This document shows, piece by piece, positions 1 to 7,292 of a stretch of DNA of 7,467 bases. The stretch is from Bacteroidales bacterium (GTDB taxonomy: Bacteria > Bacteroidota > Bacteroidia > Bacteroidales > ML635J-15). A program made the translations under genes and the position numbers. Positions within the stretch are counted from its first letter, which is position 1, and each line of letters opens with the position of its first letter. The notes under the pieces were generated by a model that worked only from the letters and a program-made list of their open reading frames with translations, did no database searches and was not told where the DNA came from. The stretch covers positions 1 through 7,467 of the forward strand of contig SLSH01000134.1 in NCBI GenBank assembly GCA_007130555.1, read 5' to 3'.

Positions 1-1857
1 ACTTATGAAGTTACAATTGACGGTTGTTCTGATTCAGACCAAATATCAATACATGTGATTGAAACTGCGGATGCTACAATTACTCCTATAGGACCATTTT
101 GCGAAGATGACGACCCTGTTAATTTAACTGCAGCAACACCCGGAGGAACATGGGCAGGAACCGGCGTTGTGGGAGACACTTTTGACCCCTCGATTGCAGG
201 TCCCGGAAGTCATAATATAACCTATAATGTAGGAACCGGAGATTGTGCCGATTCTGATGCAATAACAATAGTAGTTAATGCAATCCCTGTAGTAGAGATT
301 ACACAACAAGACCCGTTGTGTGCTGATGACCCCGCAGTAAATCTTATAGCTACTCCTACCGGTGGTACATGGTCGGGAACGGGAGTTACCGGAACAGGAT
401 TATTTACCCCTTCTGATGCAAATATCGGAGATAATATTATTACCTATGAAGTTACTGTTGACGGTTGTACAAATTCTGACCAAATAATAATTGTAATTAT
501 GGAATCTGCAGATGCAACAATAACTCCTGTAGGTCCGTTTTGTGTATATGATCCTGAAGTTACTATTACTGCCGCTACTCCCGGCGGAACGTGGTCAGGG
601 AACGGTATTACCAACCAAAGTACAGGGACATTTGACCCCGCTACTGCAGGAGCAGGAGATCATACTATAACATATTCAGTAGGATCAGGAGGTTGTGCTG
701 ATACAGATCAAATTGTAATTACAGTTTATCCTATTCCTGTAGTAAATATTACTCCGGCAGGTCCGTTTTGTTTTGACGATCCTGCCGTAAATCTTTCTGC
801 AACTCCTACCGGAGGCACATGGTCAGGAACAGGAGTTTCAGGCACAGGATTGTTTACACCTTCCGATGCAAATATCGGAGATAATATTATTACTTACGAA
901 GTAACTGTTGACGGTTGTACTAATTCAGACCAAACAATAATTGAAATAATCGAAACTGCTGATGCTACAATTACTCCTGTTGGTCCATTCTGCGAAGATG
1001 ACCCTCAGGTAGAACTTTTTGCTGCCACACCGGGAGGAACATGGAGCGGTCCGGGAATTACAAGTCCGAATATTTTTCACCCTAACATTGCGGGAGCAGG
1101 AAATCATACAATAACATATACTGTTGGAAGCGGAGGTTGTGCCGATTCAGACACAATTACAATTACAGTTTATCCAATCCCTATTATAAATATTACACCC
1201 GCAGGACCGTTTTGTATTGTTGATCCTGTGGTTAATCTTTCTGCAACTCCTGCCGGAGGCACATGGTCGGGACAAGGAATAACAAATGCAGGTACGGGAA
1301 CTTTCAACCCTGCTATGGCAGGAATAGGGAATCACACTATTACATATCAGGCTACCATTAATGGATGTTCTAATTCCGGACAAATAACTATTCAGGTATT
1401 TGATACCCCTGATGCAACAATTACTCCTGTAGGACCATTTTGCGAAGATGATCCGGCAATTACCCTTTCTGCTGTTTCACCGGGAGGAACATGGTCAGGA
1501 CAAGGTATAACAGATCAAAATGCAGGAACTTTCAGCCCGATAATTGCAGGTGAAGGAAGCCATACAATTACATATAATGTTGGTGTCGGAGATTGTACTG
1601 ATTCCGACCAAATTATTATAGTTGTCAATCCAATGCCTGATGCTACAATTACTCCTGTAGGACAATTTTGTGAAGACGATGCTCCTGTTGATTTAAACGC
1701 TGTTACTCAAGGAGGAATATGGTCGGGACCGGGAATTATAAATTCATATATTGGAACTTTTGACCCTTCAATTGCAGGAATAGGAACACATATAATTACT
1801 TATGCAGTTGATATTGAAGGATGTACAGATATAAGTCAAATTACCATAATTGTAACC
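1..1857 (+). repeat. In-frame tandem repeat array, alternating A and B units
   Basis: Eight complete units can be read, following a partial B unit at 1-69. They begin at 70 (A), 289 (B), 511 (A), 739 (B), 961 (A), 1183 (B), 1411 (A) and 1639 (mixed, ending about 1857). Unit lengths are 219, 222, 228, 222, 222, 228, 228 and 219 nt. A units start DATITPxGPFC and have VGxGDC or VGSGGC before the second Cys. B units start VV(E/N)IT or IINIT and have TVDGC or TINGC. A and B therefore form a higher-order unit of 441-450 nt (about 150 residues). The last unit has an A-like head and a B-like tail (VDIEGC). Every unit keeps two Cys, about 48 residues apart in the first unit. The fold is probably an Ig/PKD-like beta-sandwich, inferred from the beta-rich pattern and the adjoining true PKD domain. 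Confidence 0.93.
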
Positions 1858-2391
1858 GGACCTACAGCTGATTTTTCTGCAATGCCGTGGGAAGCAAATA
1901 TATTTAACGCCCATATAGACTTTCAGGATATGTCTCAAGGCTCAATAATTATTTGGGGATGGGAATTTGGAGACGGAGCTATGAGTAACGAACAACATCC
2001 TAGTCATACTTATCAAAATTACGGAGTGTTTCCTGTTACACTTACTGTATATGACCATAATTCATGTAAAGACACAGTAACTAAATATATAACAATTTTT
2101 GAACCGCATACGGTATATTTTCCCACAGCAATAAACATATATGCCTCTGTTAATAATGCATTTTATCCACAAGGTGTAGGTATCGATAAAGAAAATTACG
2201 AATTATTTATATATAGCAGATGGGGCGAAGTTCTGTTTTACACACAAAATTTTGATGATAAATGGTATGGAAGATTCAAAAATAATAAAGGAGACTATGT
2301 GCCAAATGGAGTATATGTATATTTAGCAAAAATAACAGATATGCAGGGAATGTCTTATACCTATTCCGGTACGGTAACAGTATTAAAATAA
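1..2391 (+). CDS. Large repeat-containing T9SS-secreted surface protein (3' part, 5'-truncated)
   Basis: The frame is open from base 1, so the gene starts upstream of the window; the GTG at 55 lies inside a repeat and is not a real start. In order, the visible product has the tail of one repeat (1-69), eight repeats of 73-76 residues (70-1857), a PKD domain (about 1867-2100, with WEFGDG, then HTYQNYGVFPVTLTV) and a C-terminal domain of about 96 residues (2101-2388). That last domain matches the gliding motility-associated, type B T9SS sorting domain: YFPTAIN, YELFIYSRWGEVLF, WYGRFKN, PNGVYVYLAKI, and a final YSGTVTVLK. Each repeat carries a DATITPVGPFC- or VVNITPAGPFC-like head, GGTWSG, an AGxGxHTITY-like strand and a second Cys. 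By family knowledge such proteins cross the inner membrane by Sec and the outer membrane by T9SS, then attach to the surface or are released. An adhesin or matrix role is inference; no enzymatic domain is visible. Secretion class is well supported, exact function unknown. Confidence 0.9.
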   Translation, partial: TYEVTIDGCSDSDQISIHVIETADATITPIGPFCEDDDPVNLTAATPGGTWAGTGVVGDTFDPSIAGPGSHNITYNVGTGDCADSDAITIVVNAIPVVEITQQDPLCADDPAVNLIATPTGGTWSGTGVTGTGLFTPSDANIGDNIITYEVTVDGCTNSDQIIIVIMESADATITPVGPFCVYDPEVTITAATPGGTWSGNGITNQSTGTFDPATAGAGDHTITYSVGSGGCADTDQIVITVYPIPVVNITPAGPFCFDDPAVNLSATPTGGTWSGTGVSGTGLFTPSDANIGDNIITYEVTVDGCTNSDQTIIEIIETADATITPVGPFCEDDPQVELFAATPGGTWSGPGITSPNIFHPNIAGAGNHTITYTVGSGGCADSDTITITVYPIPIINITPAGPFCIVDPVVNLSATPAGGTWSGQGITNAGTGTFNPAMAGIGNHTITYQATINGCSNSGQITIQVFDTPDATITPVGPFCEDDPAITLSAVSPGGTWSGQGITDQNAGTFSPIIAGEGSHTITYNVGVGDCTDSDQIIIVVNPMPDATITPVGQFCEDDAPVDLNAVTQGGIWSGPGIINSYIGTFDPSIAGIGTHIITYAVDIEGCTDISQITIIVTGPTADFSAMPWEANIFNAHIDFQDMSQGSIIIWGWEFGDGAMSNEQHPSHTYQNYGVFPVTLTVYDHNSCKDTVTKYITIFEPHTVYFPTAINIYASVNNAFYPQGVGIDKENYELFIYSRWGEVLFYTQNFDDKWYGRFKNNKGDYVPNGVYVYLAKITDMQGMSYTYSGTVTVLK
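415..893 (+). repeat. Direct repeat: 29-nt identical core at 415-443 and 865-893
   Basis: The two B units at 289-510 and 739-960 share an identical 29-nt stretch, copies lying exactly 450 nt apart. It sits in a longer block of 31 codons (from GTGLFTP through GCTNSDQ) that is identical in protein. Across those 93 nt I count nine differences, all at third codon positions and all synonymous. This is the closest pair of units in the array. It could serve as a recombination substrate that changes copy number by one A+B pair, which is inference. Confidence 0.85.
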
Positions 2392-2606
2392 TACACTTTT
2401 ATAAATTCTATAAATTTCTCCGTAATATCTCAAAAAAATAATTTTAGCTTTTTAATTTCATAATACATTGTATTAATTATTATAAAATTATAAATAAAAT
2501 TATATAATAGAACAACATTTATAAAAAATCATTTGTTAAAAAAAACATTGACAAAAGACATCAATATGATTTTTTTTACGTTTATTTAGTGATACATTAA
2601 TATGTA
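2392..2606. other. AT-rich intergenic gap between the two secreted-protein genes
   Basis: The 215-base gap holds no open frame of note and no GC-rich hairpin followed by a T-run, so no intrinsic terminator can be called for the upstream gene. Visible items are a tandem 9-mer (tataaattc then tataaattt, 2400-2417), a 15-nt palindrome with a single central base (2461-2475), a TTGACA at 2548-2553, and TACGTTTA at 2577-2584, one mismatch from the Bacteroidota -7 consensus TAnnTTTG. The last two are not spaced as a normal promoter. A promoter for the downstream gene probably lies here but cannot be placed. Confidence 0.5.
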
Positions 2607-4118
2607 ATGATGCGATTATTTGGAATTATATTATTTGTTTTGTTTTGCTTTTTTATAAAAGCTCAAGGGAATCTTCCCGATGCCCCGGAATTTATATCTG
2701 CAAGTGTAATTCCTGAATCTGACCCGACGGAAGTTGTTTTGGAGTGGACTCATAGTGATTCTATCAGTGTAATAGGTTATTCTATATATAAAGTAGAAAA
2801 CAGCATCACAGTAAATATTGATGACGTTTACGGAAGATTAAACACATCTTATACCTATAGTCTGTCTGAAGCAAATCAAAATTATGAAACTTTCAGATTA
2901 GCATCTTTTGATGATGATATAAACAGAAGCAAATTAACAGATCCTCATAGTACAATTCATTTAAATATTCAACTTGATAAATGTAATAATAGTGTTGTTT
3001 TAAACTGGACTGCATATTCAGGCTGGGTAAACGGCGTTAAAGAGTATAAGATACACCGCAGAAATGAAGATGGAACTTATGAAGTTATTGGAACTATTGT
3101 TTCCGGCAATCAAAGCTATACTGATAATGCAACTTCACAAGAAATGGTATATTATTATTATATAGAAGCTATAAGCAACGGAGGAATAAGTGCAACTTCA
3201 AATTCAGAAAGTATATTTACCGAATCATATCTGGCTCCTTCTTATATATATGCCCAGTCTGCAAGTGTATCAGGTGAAAATATTATACTTCGATTTGTTG
3301 TTGATAATACAGCCGAAGTTCTCAGATATGAAATTCAAAAATCAGATAATCCTGATACAAATTTTCAAACAATTGAAAGTTTTCAAAACACCGGACAAAA
3401 AGATATATATTATACGGATTTAGATGTTGATGTTAATAACGAACGGTATTATTACAAATTAGTTTCTTTAAATCCTTGCGGTGTAATATCATCCGAATCA
3501 AATATTTCTTCAAATATTCTATTATCAAAAGAAGATAGTCAGAACTTAAGACATAGTTTTTCATGGACAGATTATTTCCAATGGCAAGATGGCGTTTCTC
3601 TTTATCATATATATAATATTTATGAGGATATTGAATCAAATATTGGGAGTAATAGTAGCACAGATTTATCCTATTCTCACAGTATTAGCAGTTATGTAAT
3701 TAGTGCTCATGAAAATCAAAGACATTTATCAAATAAATTCTGTTATTTTGTTGAAGCTACTGAAAACCATATTAATAATCCAACAGGAATTCAAGGAATA
3801 AGCAGGTCTAATAAAATCTGCATGTATCACGAACCTGTAATATGGGTGCCGGATGCTATTAATCCCGGAAGTGATATTTCAAAAAACAGAGTATTTAAAC
3901 CTGTAATGTCTTTTATAGAAAGAGAACCTTATGAACTTATCATAATGGACAGATGGGGATTTGAAGTATTCAAGACTGATAAAACTTATGAAGGATGGGA
4001 CGGCAGAAGAAAAGACAATAATATATTATATCAACGTTACTTATATATTTTAAGATATTATGATTATGATGGAAATGAACATCAAAAATTAGGTTCATTT
4101 ATAATATATAATAAATAA
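2607..4118 (+). CDS. Secreted fibronectin-III-like protein with degenerate T9SS type B C-terminal domain
   Basis: The 503-residue product begins with a signal peptide: Met-Met-Arg, a hydrophobic stretch at about residues 4-17, then FFIKAQG, with likely cleavage near residues 20-21. Four beta-rich modules of about 90-105 residues follow (about 25-117, 118-207, 208-305, 306-410). They resemble fibronectin type III: PDAPEF and VVLEW then IGYSIYKV in the first, VVLNWTAYSGW and VKEYKIHRR in the second, LRYEIQKSD and YYYKLVSLNPCG in the third; the fourth is weaker (HSFSWTDYFQW). Residues 411-503 look like the gliding motility-associated C-terminal domain, with VWVPDAINPG in degenerate form, YELIIMDRWGFEVFKTD, GWDGR and a final strand GSFIIYNK. 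The usual NGDGxND and PxGxYxY motifs are eroded, so T9SS export is likely but less certain than for its neighbour. A stop at 2598-2600 limits the start to the ATG at 2607 or the adjacent one at 2610. Function is unknown; a surface or extracellular binding protein is inference. Confidence 0.9.
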   Translation: MMRLFGIILFVLFCFFIKAQGNLPDAPEFISASVIPESDPTEVVLEWTHSDSISVIGYSIYKVENSITVNIDDVYGRLNTSYTYSLSEANQNYETFRLASFDDDINRSKLTDPHSTIHLNIQLDKCNNSVVLNWTAYSGWVNGVKEYKIHRRNEDGTYEVIGTIVSGNQSYTDNATSQEMVYYYYIEAISNGGISATSNSESIFTESYLAPSYIYAQSASVSGENIILRFVVDNTAEVLRYEIQKSDNPDTNFQTIESFQNTGQKDIYYTDLDVDVNNERYYYKLVSLNPCGVISSESNISSNILLSKEDSQNLRHSFSWTDYFQWQDGVSLYHIYNIYEDIESNIGSNSSTDLSYSHSISSYVISAHENQRHLSNKFCYFVEATENHINNPTGIQGISRSNKICMYHEPVIWVPDAINPGSDISKNRVFKPVMSFIEREPYELIIMDRWGFEVFKTDKTYEGWDGRRKDNNILYQRYLYILRYYDYDGNEHQKLGSFIIYNK

Positions 4119-4122
4119 ACCG

Positions 4123-4179
4123 TAATTTTGTATTTTTGTAACTTTTAATTTGCTGATATAAACTATTTTAATAAATTTT
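4123..4179 (+). promoter_or_regulatory. Candidate Bacteroidota-type promoter(s) for the Rel-SirB1-like operon
   Basis: The 88-nt gap before the Rel gene holds two adjacent perfect matches to the Bacteroidota -7 consensus TAnnTTTG (TAATTTTG at 4123-4130, TATTTTTG at 4131-4138), but neither has a TTG at the expected upstream distance. A better spaced alternative is TTG at 4150-4152, a 19-nt spacer, then TAAATTTT at 4172-4179 (one mismatch), which would give a leader of about 20 nt. The region is very AT-rich, so chance matches are likely. No Shine-Dalgarno site precedes the ATG at 4207, which is normal for this phylum. Confidence 0.3.
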
Positions 4180-4206
4180 ATTTAATTCTTATATTTTTAT
4201 AATAAT

Positions 4207-6417
4207 ATGGATTTGACACAAGAAGAAATAATATGGATTGACAGTCAACTGGATGAGATTTTAGACACTTGTCAAAGGTGCAAAGACGAACAGGATAAAG
4301 AATTAATAAAAAAAGCTTTTGATTTAGCCAAAACAGCTCATTCAAAAATGAGACGTAAATCAGGAGAACCTTATATTACCCACCCTATTGGTGTGGCAAA
4401 AATAGTTGCGGCGGAAATAGGCTTGGGAGCAAAATCTGTTGTATGTGCATTACTTCATGATATAGTTGAAGATACTGATTATACGTTACAAGACATTGAA
4501 AAATTATTTGGACCGACCATAAAAAATATTATTGACGGATTAACAAAAATATCCAATGTTCTTGATAAGGATGCTTCGTTGCAAGTTGAAAACTTTAGAA
4601 AAATGTTGCTTACTCTTTCCGAAGACGTAAGAGTAATTTTTATTAAACTGGCAGACCGTCTTCATAATATGAGAACATTAGATGCTATGCCCGAATATAA
4701 GCAAATAAAAATTTCGGGAGAAACAACTTATTTATATGCACCTTTGGCTCATCGTTTAGGTTTATATTCAATAAAAACCGAATTAGAAGACCTTGCCTTG
4801 AAATATGAACATCCGTTAATTTACAATGAAATATCAAATAAATTTAAAGAAAGCGAAGAAGAAAGGGAAAAATATATACACCAAATTATCCAACCATTAA
4901 TAAAAGAATTAAAAGAATATAATATTGATTGTAATATAACAGGCAGACCTAAATCCATTTATTCAATCTGGAATAAAATGCAACAAAAAAATGTACCTTT
5001 TGAAGAAATTTATGACCTTTTTGCAATCAGAATAATTTTTAAACCAAAAAGAGGCTTAAAAGAAAAGCAACAAGCCTATAATATTTTTTCAATTATTACA
5101 AATATTTACGTATATCATGGAGACAGAATAAGAGACTGGATTACAACACCAAAAGCAAATGGATATGAAGCACTGCACGTTACCGTAATGGGTCCTTTGG
5201 GCAAATGGATAGAAATACAAATCCGAAGCGAAAGAATGGATGAAGTTGCCGAAAAAGGATATGCAGCACACTGGAAATACAAAGAAAATTCTAAAAACGG
5301 CAGCAGCAGTTTAGATAATTGGCTACAAACAATCAGAGAACAACTTTTTGATAAGTCAGAAGACGCACTGGATTTTTTGGATGAATTTAAACTAAATCTG
5401 TTTTCAGCAGAGATTTACTTATTTACACCTAAAGGACATCTAAAGAGACTTCCTAAAGGTGCAACGGTAATTGATTTTGCTTATGAAATTCATACAGAAA
5501 TCGGTGATAAAGCAATTGCAGCCAAAGTAAATCACAATCTACAACCTTTGTCATACCAACTGGAAAGTGGCGACCAGGTTGAAATATTAACATCCGAAAA
5601 ACAAAGTCCAAAAAGAGAATGGATTGACTTTGCAATAACCTCAAAAGCAAAATCGAAAATAAAAAGCGCTTTGAAAGAAGAAAGGTTGTATAGTGTGAAC
5701 AAAGGACAACAAATTTTTATCTCAAAAGTCAAAGAATTAGGATTAACAATAAACCATAAAAAATTAAAAGAACTAAGAGAACAATACCATGCAACCAATA
5801 AAGAAGAGTTTTACAGAAAAATAGGATTAGGTATTATTCAGCTTGATGATTTAGAAAAACAACTTAACAAAAAAGATGCAAACATATTGAAAAAATACTG
5901 GACTTTGGAATTTATCAGAAAACCCAAAAGTTTAGATAATAAAAAAATTAATACCCGCGAAACATTTCTTATACAAAATACATCTAATAAAAATAATTAT
6001 ACTCTTGCAACTTGTTGCAACCCAATCCCCGGAGACGAGGTTGTAGGATTTATAAATATTAATAATTCTGTAATTATTCATAAAAAAAATTGTAATATCC
6101 TTACTAAATTAGCAGCTAAACAAGGCAACAGAATTGTTTCGGTCAAATGGAGCCTTGAGAAAAAACTTTCATTTATTGCTCAAATAAAAATTGAAGGATT
6201 TGATAAACCAGGACTGCTTTTTAATATTACTAAAGTTTTTTATCAGGAAGGAAATATTAATATGAAATCAATTAATTTTCAGTCTAATGATGGCATATTT
6301 TCAGGGATAATAGAATTATTTATACATGACACCATGGACCTTGATAATTTATCAAAAAAAATAATCCGGGTAAAAGGAATAAAATCTGTTATCAGAATAG
6401 AAGAAGAAAAAGAATAA
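4207..6417 (+). CDS. spoT: Bifunctional (p)ppGpp synthetase/hydrolase, Rel/SpoT family
   Basis: This 736-residue cytoplasmic enzyme makes (p)ppGpp from ATP and GDP/GTP and hydrolyses it, setting the stringent response. It has the full long-RSH layout. The HD hydrolase domain (about 26-178) includes H45, RKSGEPYITHP at 50-60, HDIVEDTD at 84-91 and ADRLHNMRTL at 149-158. The synthetase domain (about 240-358) includes GRPKS at 246-250, IYDLFAIR with D270, RIRD at 307-310, NGYEALH at 318-324 and E336 in EIQIR. TGS spans about 401-462 with H429, followed by a helical region. The zinc-finger/CC domain (about 597-645) has C603, C604, H625 and C629; ACT spans about 655-732. All catalytic positions I can check are present, and the basic RxRD loop matches bifunctional Rel/SpoT enzymes rather than synthetase-only RelA (ExDD). 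It therefore probably has both activities. The symbol spoT is by Bacteroidota convention; rel would be equally fair. The gene downstream starts two bases after its stop. Confidence 0.96.
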   Translation: MDLTQEEIIWIDSQLDEILDTCQRCKDEQDKELIKKAFDLAKTAHSKMRRKSGEPYITHPIGVAKIVAAEIGLGAKSVVCALLHDIVEDTDYTLQDIEKLFGPTIKNIIDGLTKISNVLDKDASLQVENFRKMLLTLSEDVRVIFIKLADRLHNMRTLDAMPEYKQIKISGETTYLYAPLAHRLGLYSIKTELEDLALKYEHPLIYNEISNKFKESEEEREKYIHQIIQPLIKELKEYNIDCNITGRPKSIYSIWNKMQQKNVPFEEIYDLFAIRIIFKPKRGLKEKQQAYNIFSIITNIYVYHGDRIRDWITTPKANGYEALHVTVMGPLGKWIEIQIRSERMDEVAEKGYAAHWKYKENSKNGSSSLDNWLQTIREQLFDKSEDALDFLDEFKLNLFSAEIYLFTPKGHLKRLPKGATVIDFAYEIHTEIGDKAIAAKVNHNLQPLSYQLESGDQVEILTSEKQSPKREWIDFAITSKAKSKIKSALKEERLYSVNKGQQIFISKVKELGLTINHKKLKELREQYHATNKEEFYRKIGLGIIQLDDLEKQLNKKDANILKKYWTLEFIRKPKSLDNKKINTRETFLIQNTSNKNNYTLATCCNPIPGDEVVGFININNSVIIHKKNCNILTKLAAKQGNRIVSVKWSLEKKLSFIAQIKIEGFDKPGLLFNITKVFYQEGNINMKSINFQSNDGIFSGIIELFIHDTMDLDNLSKKIIRVKGIKSVIRIEEEKE

Positions 6418-6419
6418 CC

Positions 6420-7292
6420 ATGAATGAAAACGAAATCAAATCTCTGTTAAAACTTCTGGAAGATCCGGACGAAAACATTTATAATTCTATTAAATCAAAA
6501 TTTTTTGAAAACGAAAAAGAATTTAAACCAATTCTTGAAAACTACTGGATAGATTCAACTAATGAACTTGCTAATAAACGGATTGAGCAAATAATTGATG
6601 AAATCCATCTTGCCGAATCAACCAAAAACCTTATTAATTGGAAAAAAAACGAAAACGATAATTTATTAAACGGGATTTTAATTATTGAAAAGTTCTTTGA
6701 CAGACTTGAGGATACTGACGAATTAAAAAATAAAACCGAAAATATCATTGCAAAAATATGGCTTGAATTAAACAACCAGCTTACAGCATTGGAAAAAATC
6801 AAAGTTATTAATCATACTCTGTTTATAACCGAAAAATTTAAATATATTTCAAATAAAAATATTAATTACAGGTCAATAAAAATTTCTACACTAATTAATG
6901 AAAAAATCTTTATTGATAAAACAATGGCAATATTTTATTATATAATTGCAAAACGACTGGATATCCCGATATATATATTAAATGCAAATCTTTCGGGTTA
7001 TTCCATCTTGGGATATATCGACCAGACTCTTGCAACTGCCGTCTTTTCGAAACCAGACAATAATATTGTATTCTTTATTTTGCCAACATTCAACGGAGAA
7101 ATATGGTCTCAAAATCAACTTATTGAGTTTGCCAAAGAAAAAAATATTCAAATTGAACCAAAGGACTTTGAACCTCTTTCAAATACAAAGATATTGAAAC
7201 AGTGGGTAAATTATAAAAAGGCTTTTTTAGAAAAAACAGACTATAATAGTTTTGCATTAAGTAATGTAAAAAAAATTATAGATATATTATAA
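6420..7292 (+). CDS. SirB1/transglutaminase-like-fold protein, divergent and cysteine-free
   Basis: The product has 290 residues, no signal peptide and no membrane segment, so it should be cytoplasmic. Its ATG follows the Rel stop codon after only two bases (cc), with a purine-rich stretch (agaagaagaaaaag) upstream that can help initiation; co-transcription with the Rel gene is very likely. The pattern fits the SirB1-like family with a Transglut_core2-type domain: LLEDPDENIYNSI at 12-24, RIEQIIDEIHLAE at 54-66, LLNGILIIEKFF at 82-93, IWLELNNQLTALEKIKVINH at 113-132, and a core with IIAKRLDIPIYILNANL at 175-191. From memory, homologues usually have a GNP turn before the core helix and a P-x-HF motif after it; here these read FIDKTMA and LSGYSI. 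The protein has no Cys at all, so Cys-based transglutaminase or protease chemistry is excluded. It is probably a non-enzymatic or binding protein. The family call rests on remembered patterns and is moderately sure; the role is unknown. Confidence 0.68.
   Translation: MNENEIKSLLKLLEDPDENIYNSIKSKFFENEKEFKPILENYWIDSTNELANKRIEQIIDEIHLAESTKNLINWKKNENDNLLNGILIIEKFFDRLEDTDELKNKTENIIAKIWLELNNQLTALEKIKVINHTLFITEKFKYISNKNINYRSIKISTLINEKIFIDKTMAIFYYIIAKRLDIPIYILNANLSGYSILGYIDQTLATAVFSKPDNNIVFFILPTFNGEIWSQNQLIEFAKEKNIQIEPKDFEPLSNTKILKQWVNYKKAFLEKTDYNSFALSNVKKIIDIL

Noticed and set aside
55..57. GTG as the start codon of the first gene
   Set aside because: The frame stays open to base 1 and the residues before it (TYEVTIDGCSDSD) are a clear B-type repeat tail. 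The gene therefore begins upstream of the window.
124..1383. Cys/Ser-rich open frames on the minus strand across the repeat array
   Set aside because: They recur with the repeat period and are antisense shadows of the coding strand, with no independent support.
70..1857. CRISPR-like periodic repeat
   Set aside because: The period is 219-228 nt, always a multiple of three, and the repeats are coding with synonymous variation. There are no short identical repeats separated by unique spacers.
2461..2475. 15-nt palindrome taatacattgtatta
   Set aside because: With a single central base it cannot form a hairpin, and such AT palindromes are expected by chance in this region. It could be an operator, but nothing supports that.
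2548..2584. Promoter for the second secreted-protein gene (TTGACA at 2548, TATGAT at 2565, TACGTTTA at 2577)
   Set aside because: TTGACA to TATGAT has only an 11-nt spacer, and TTG to TACGTTTA is 26 nt. Neither fits sigma-70 or Bacteroidota spacing, and the region is AT-rich enough for chance matches.
3190..3639. Overlapping short frames in both directions inside the second secreted-protein gene
   Set aside because: The main frame has continuous beta-domain sequence and a C-terminal sorting domain; the alternatives have low-complexity content only.
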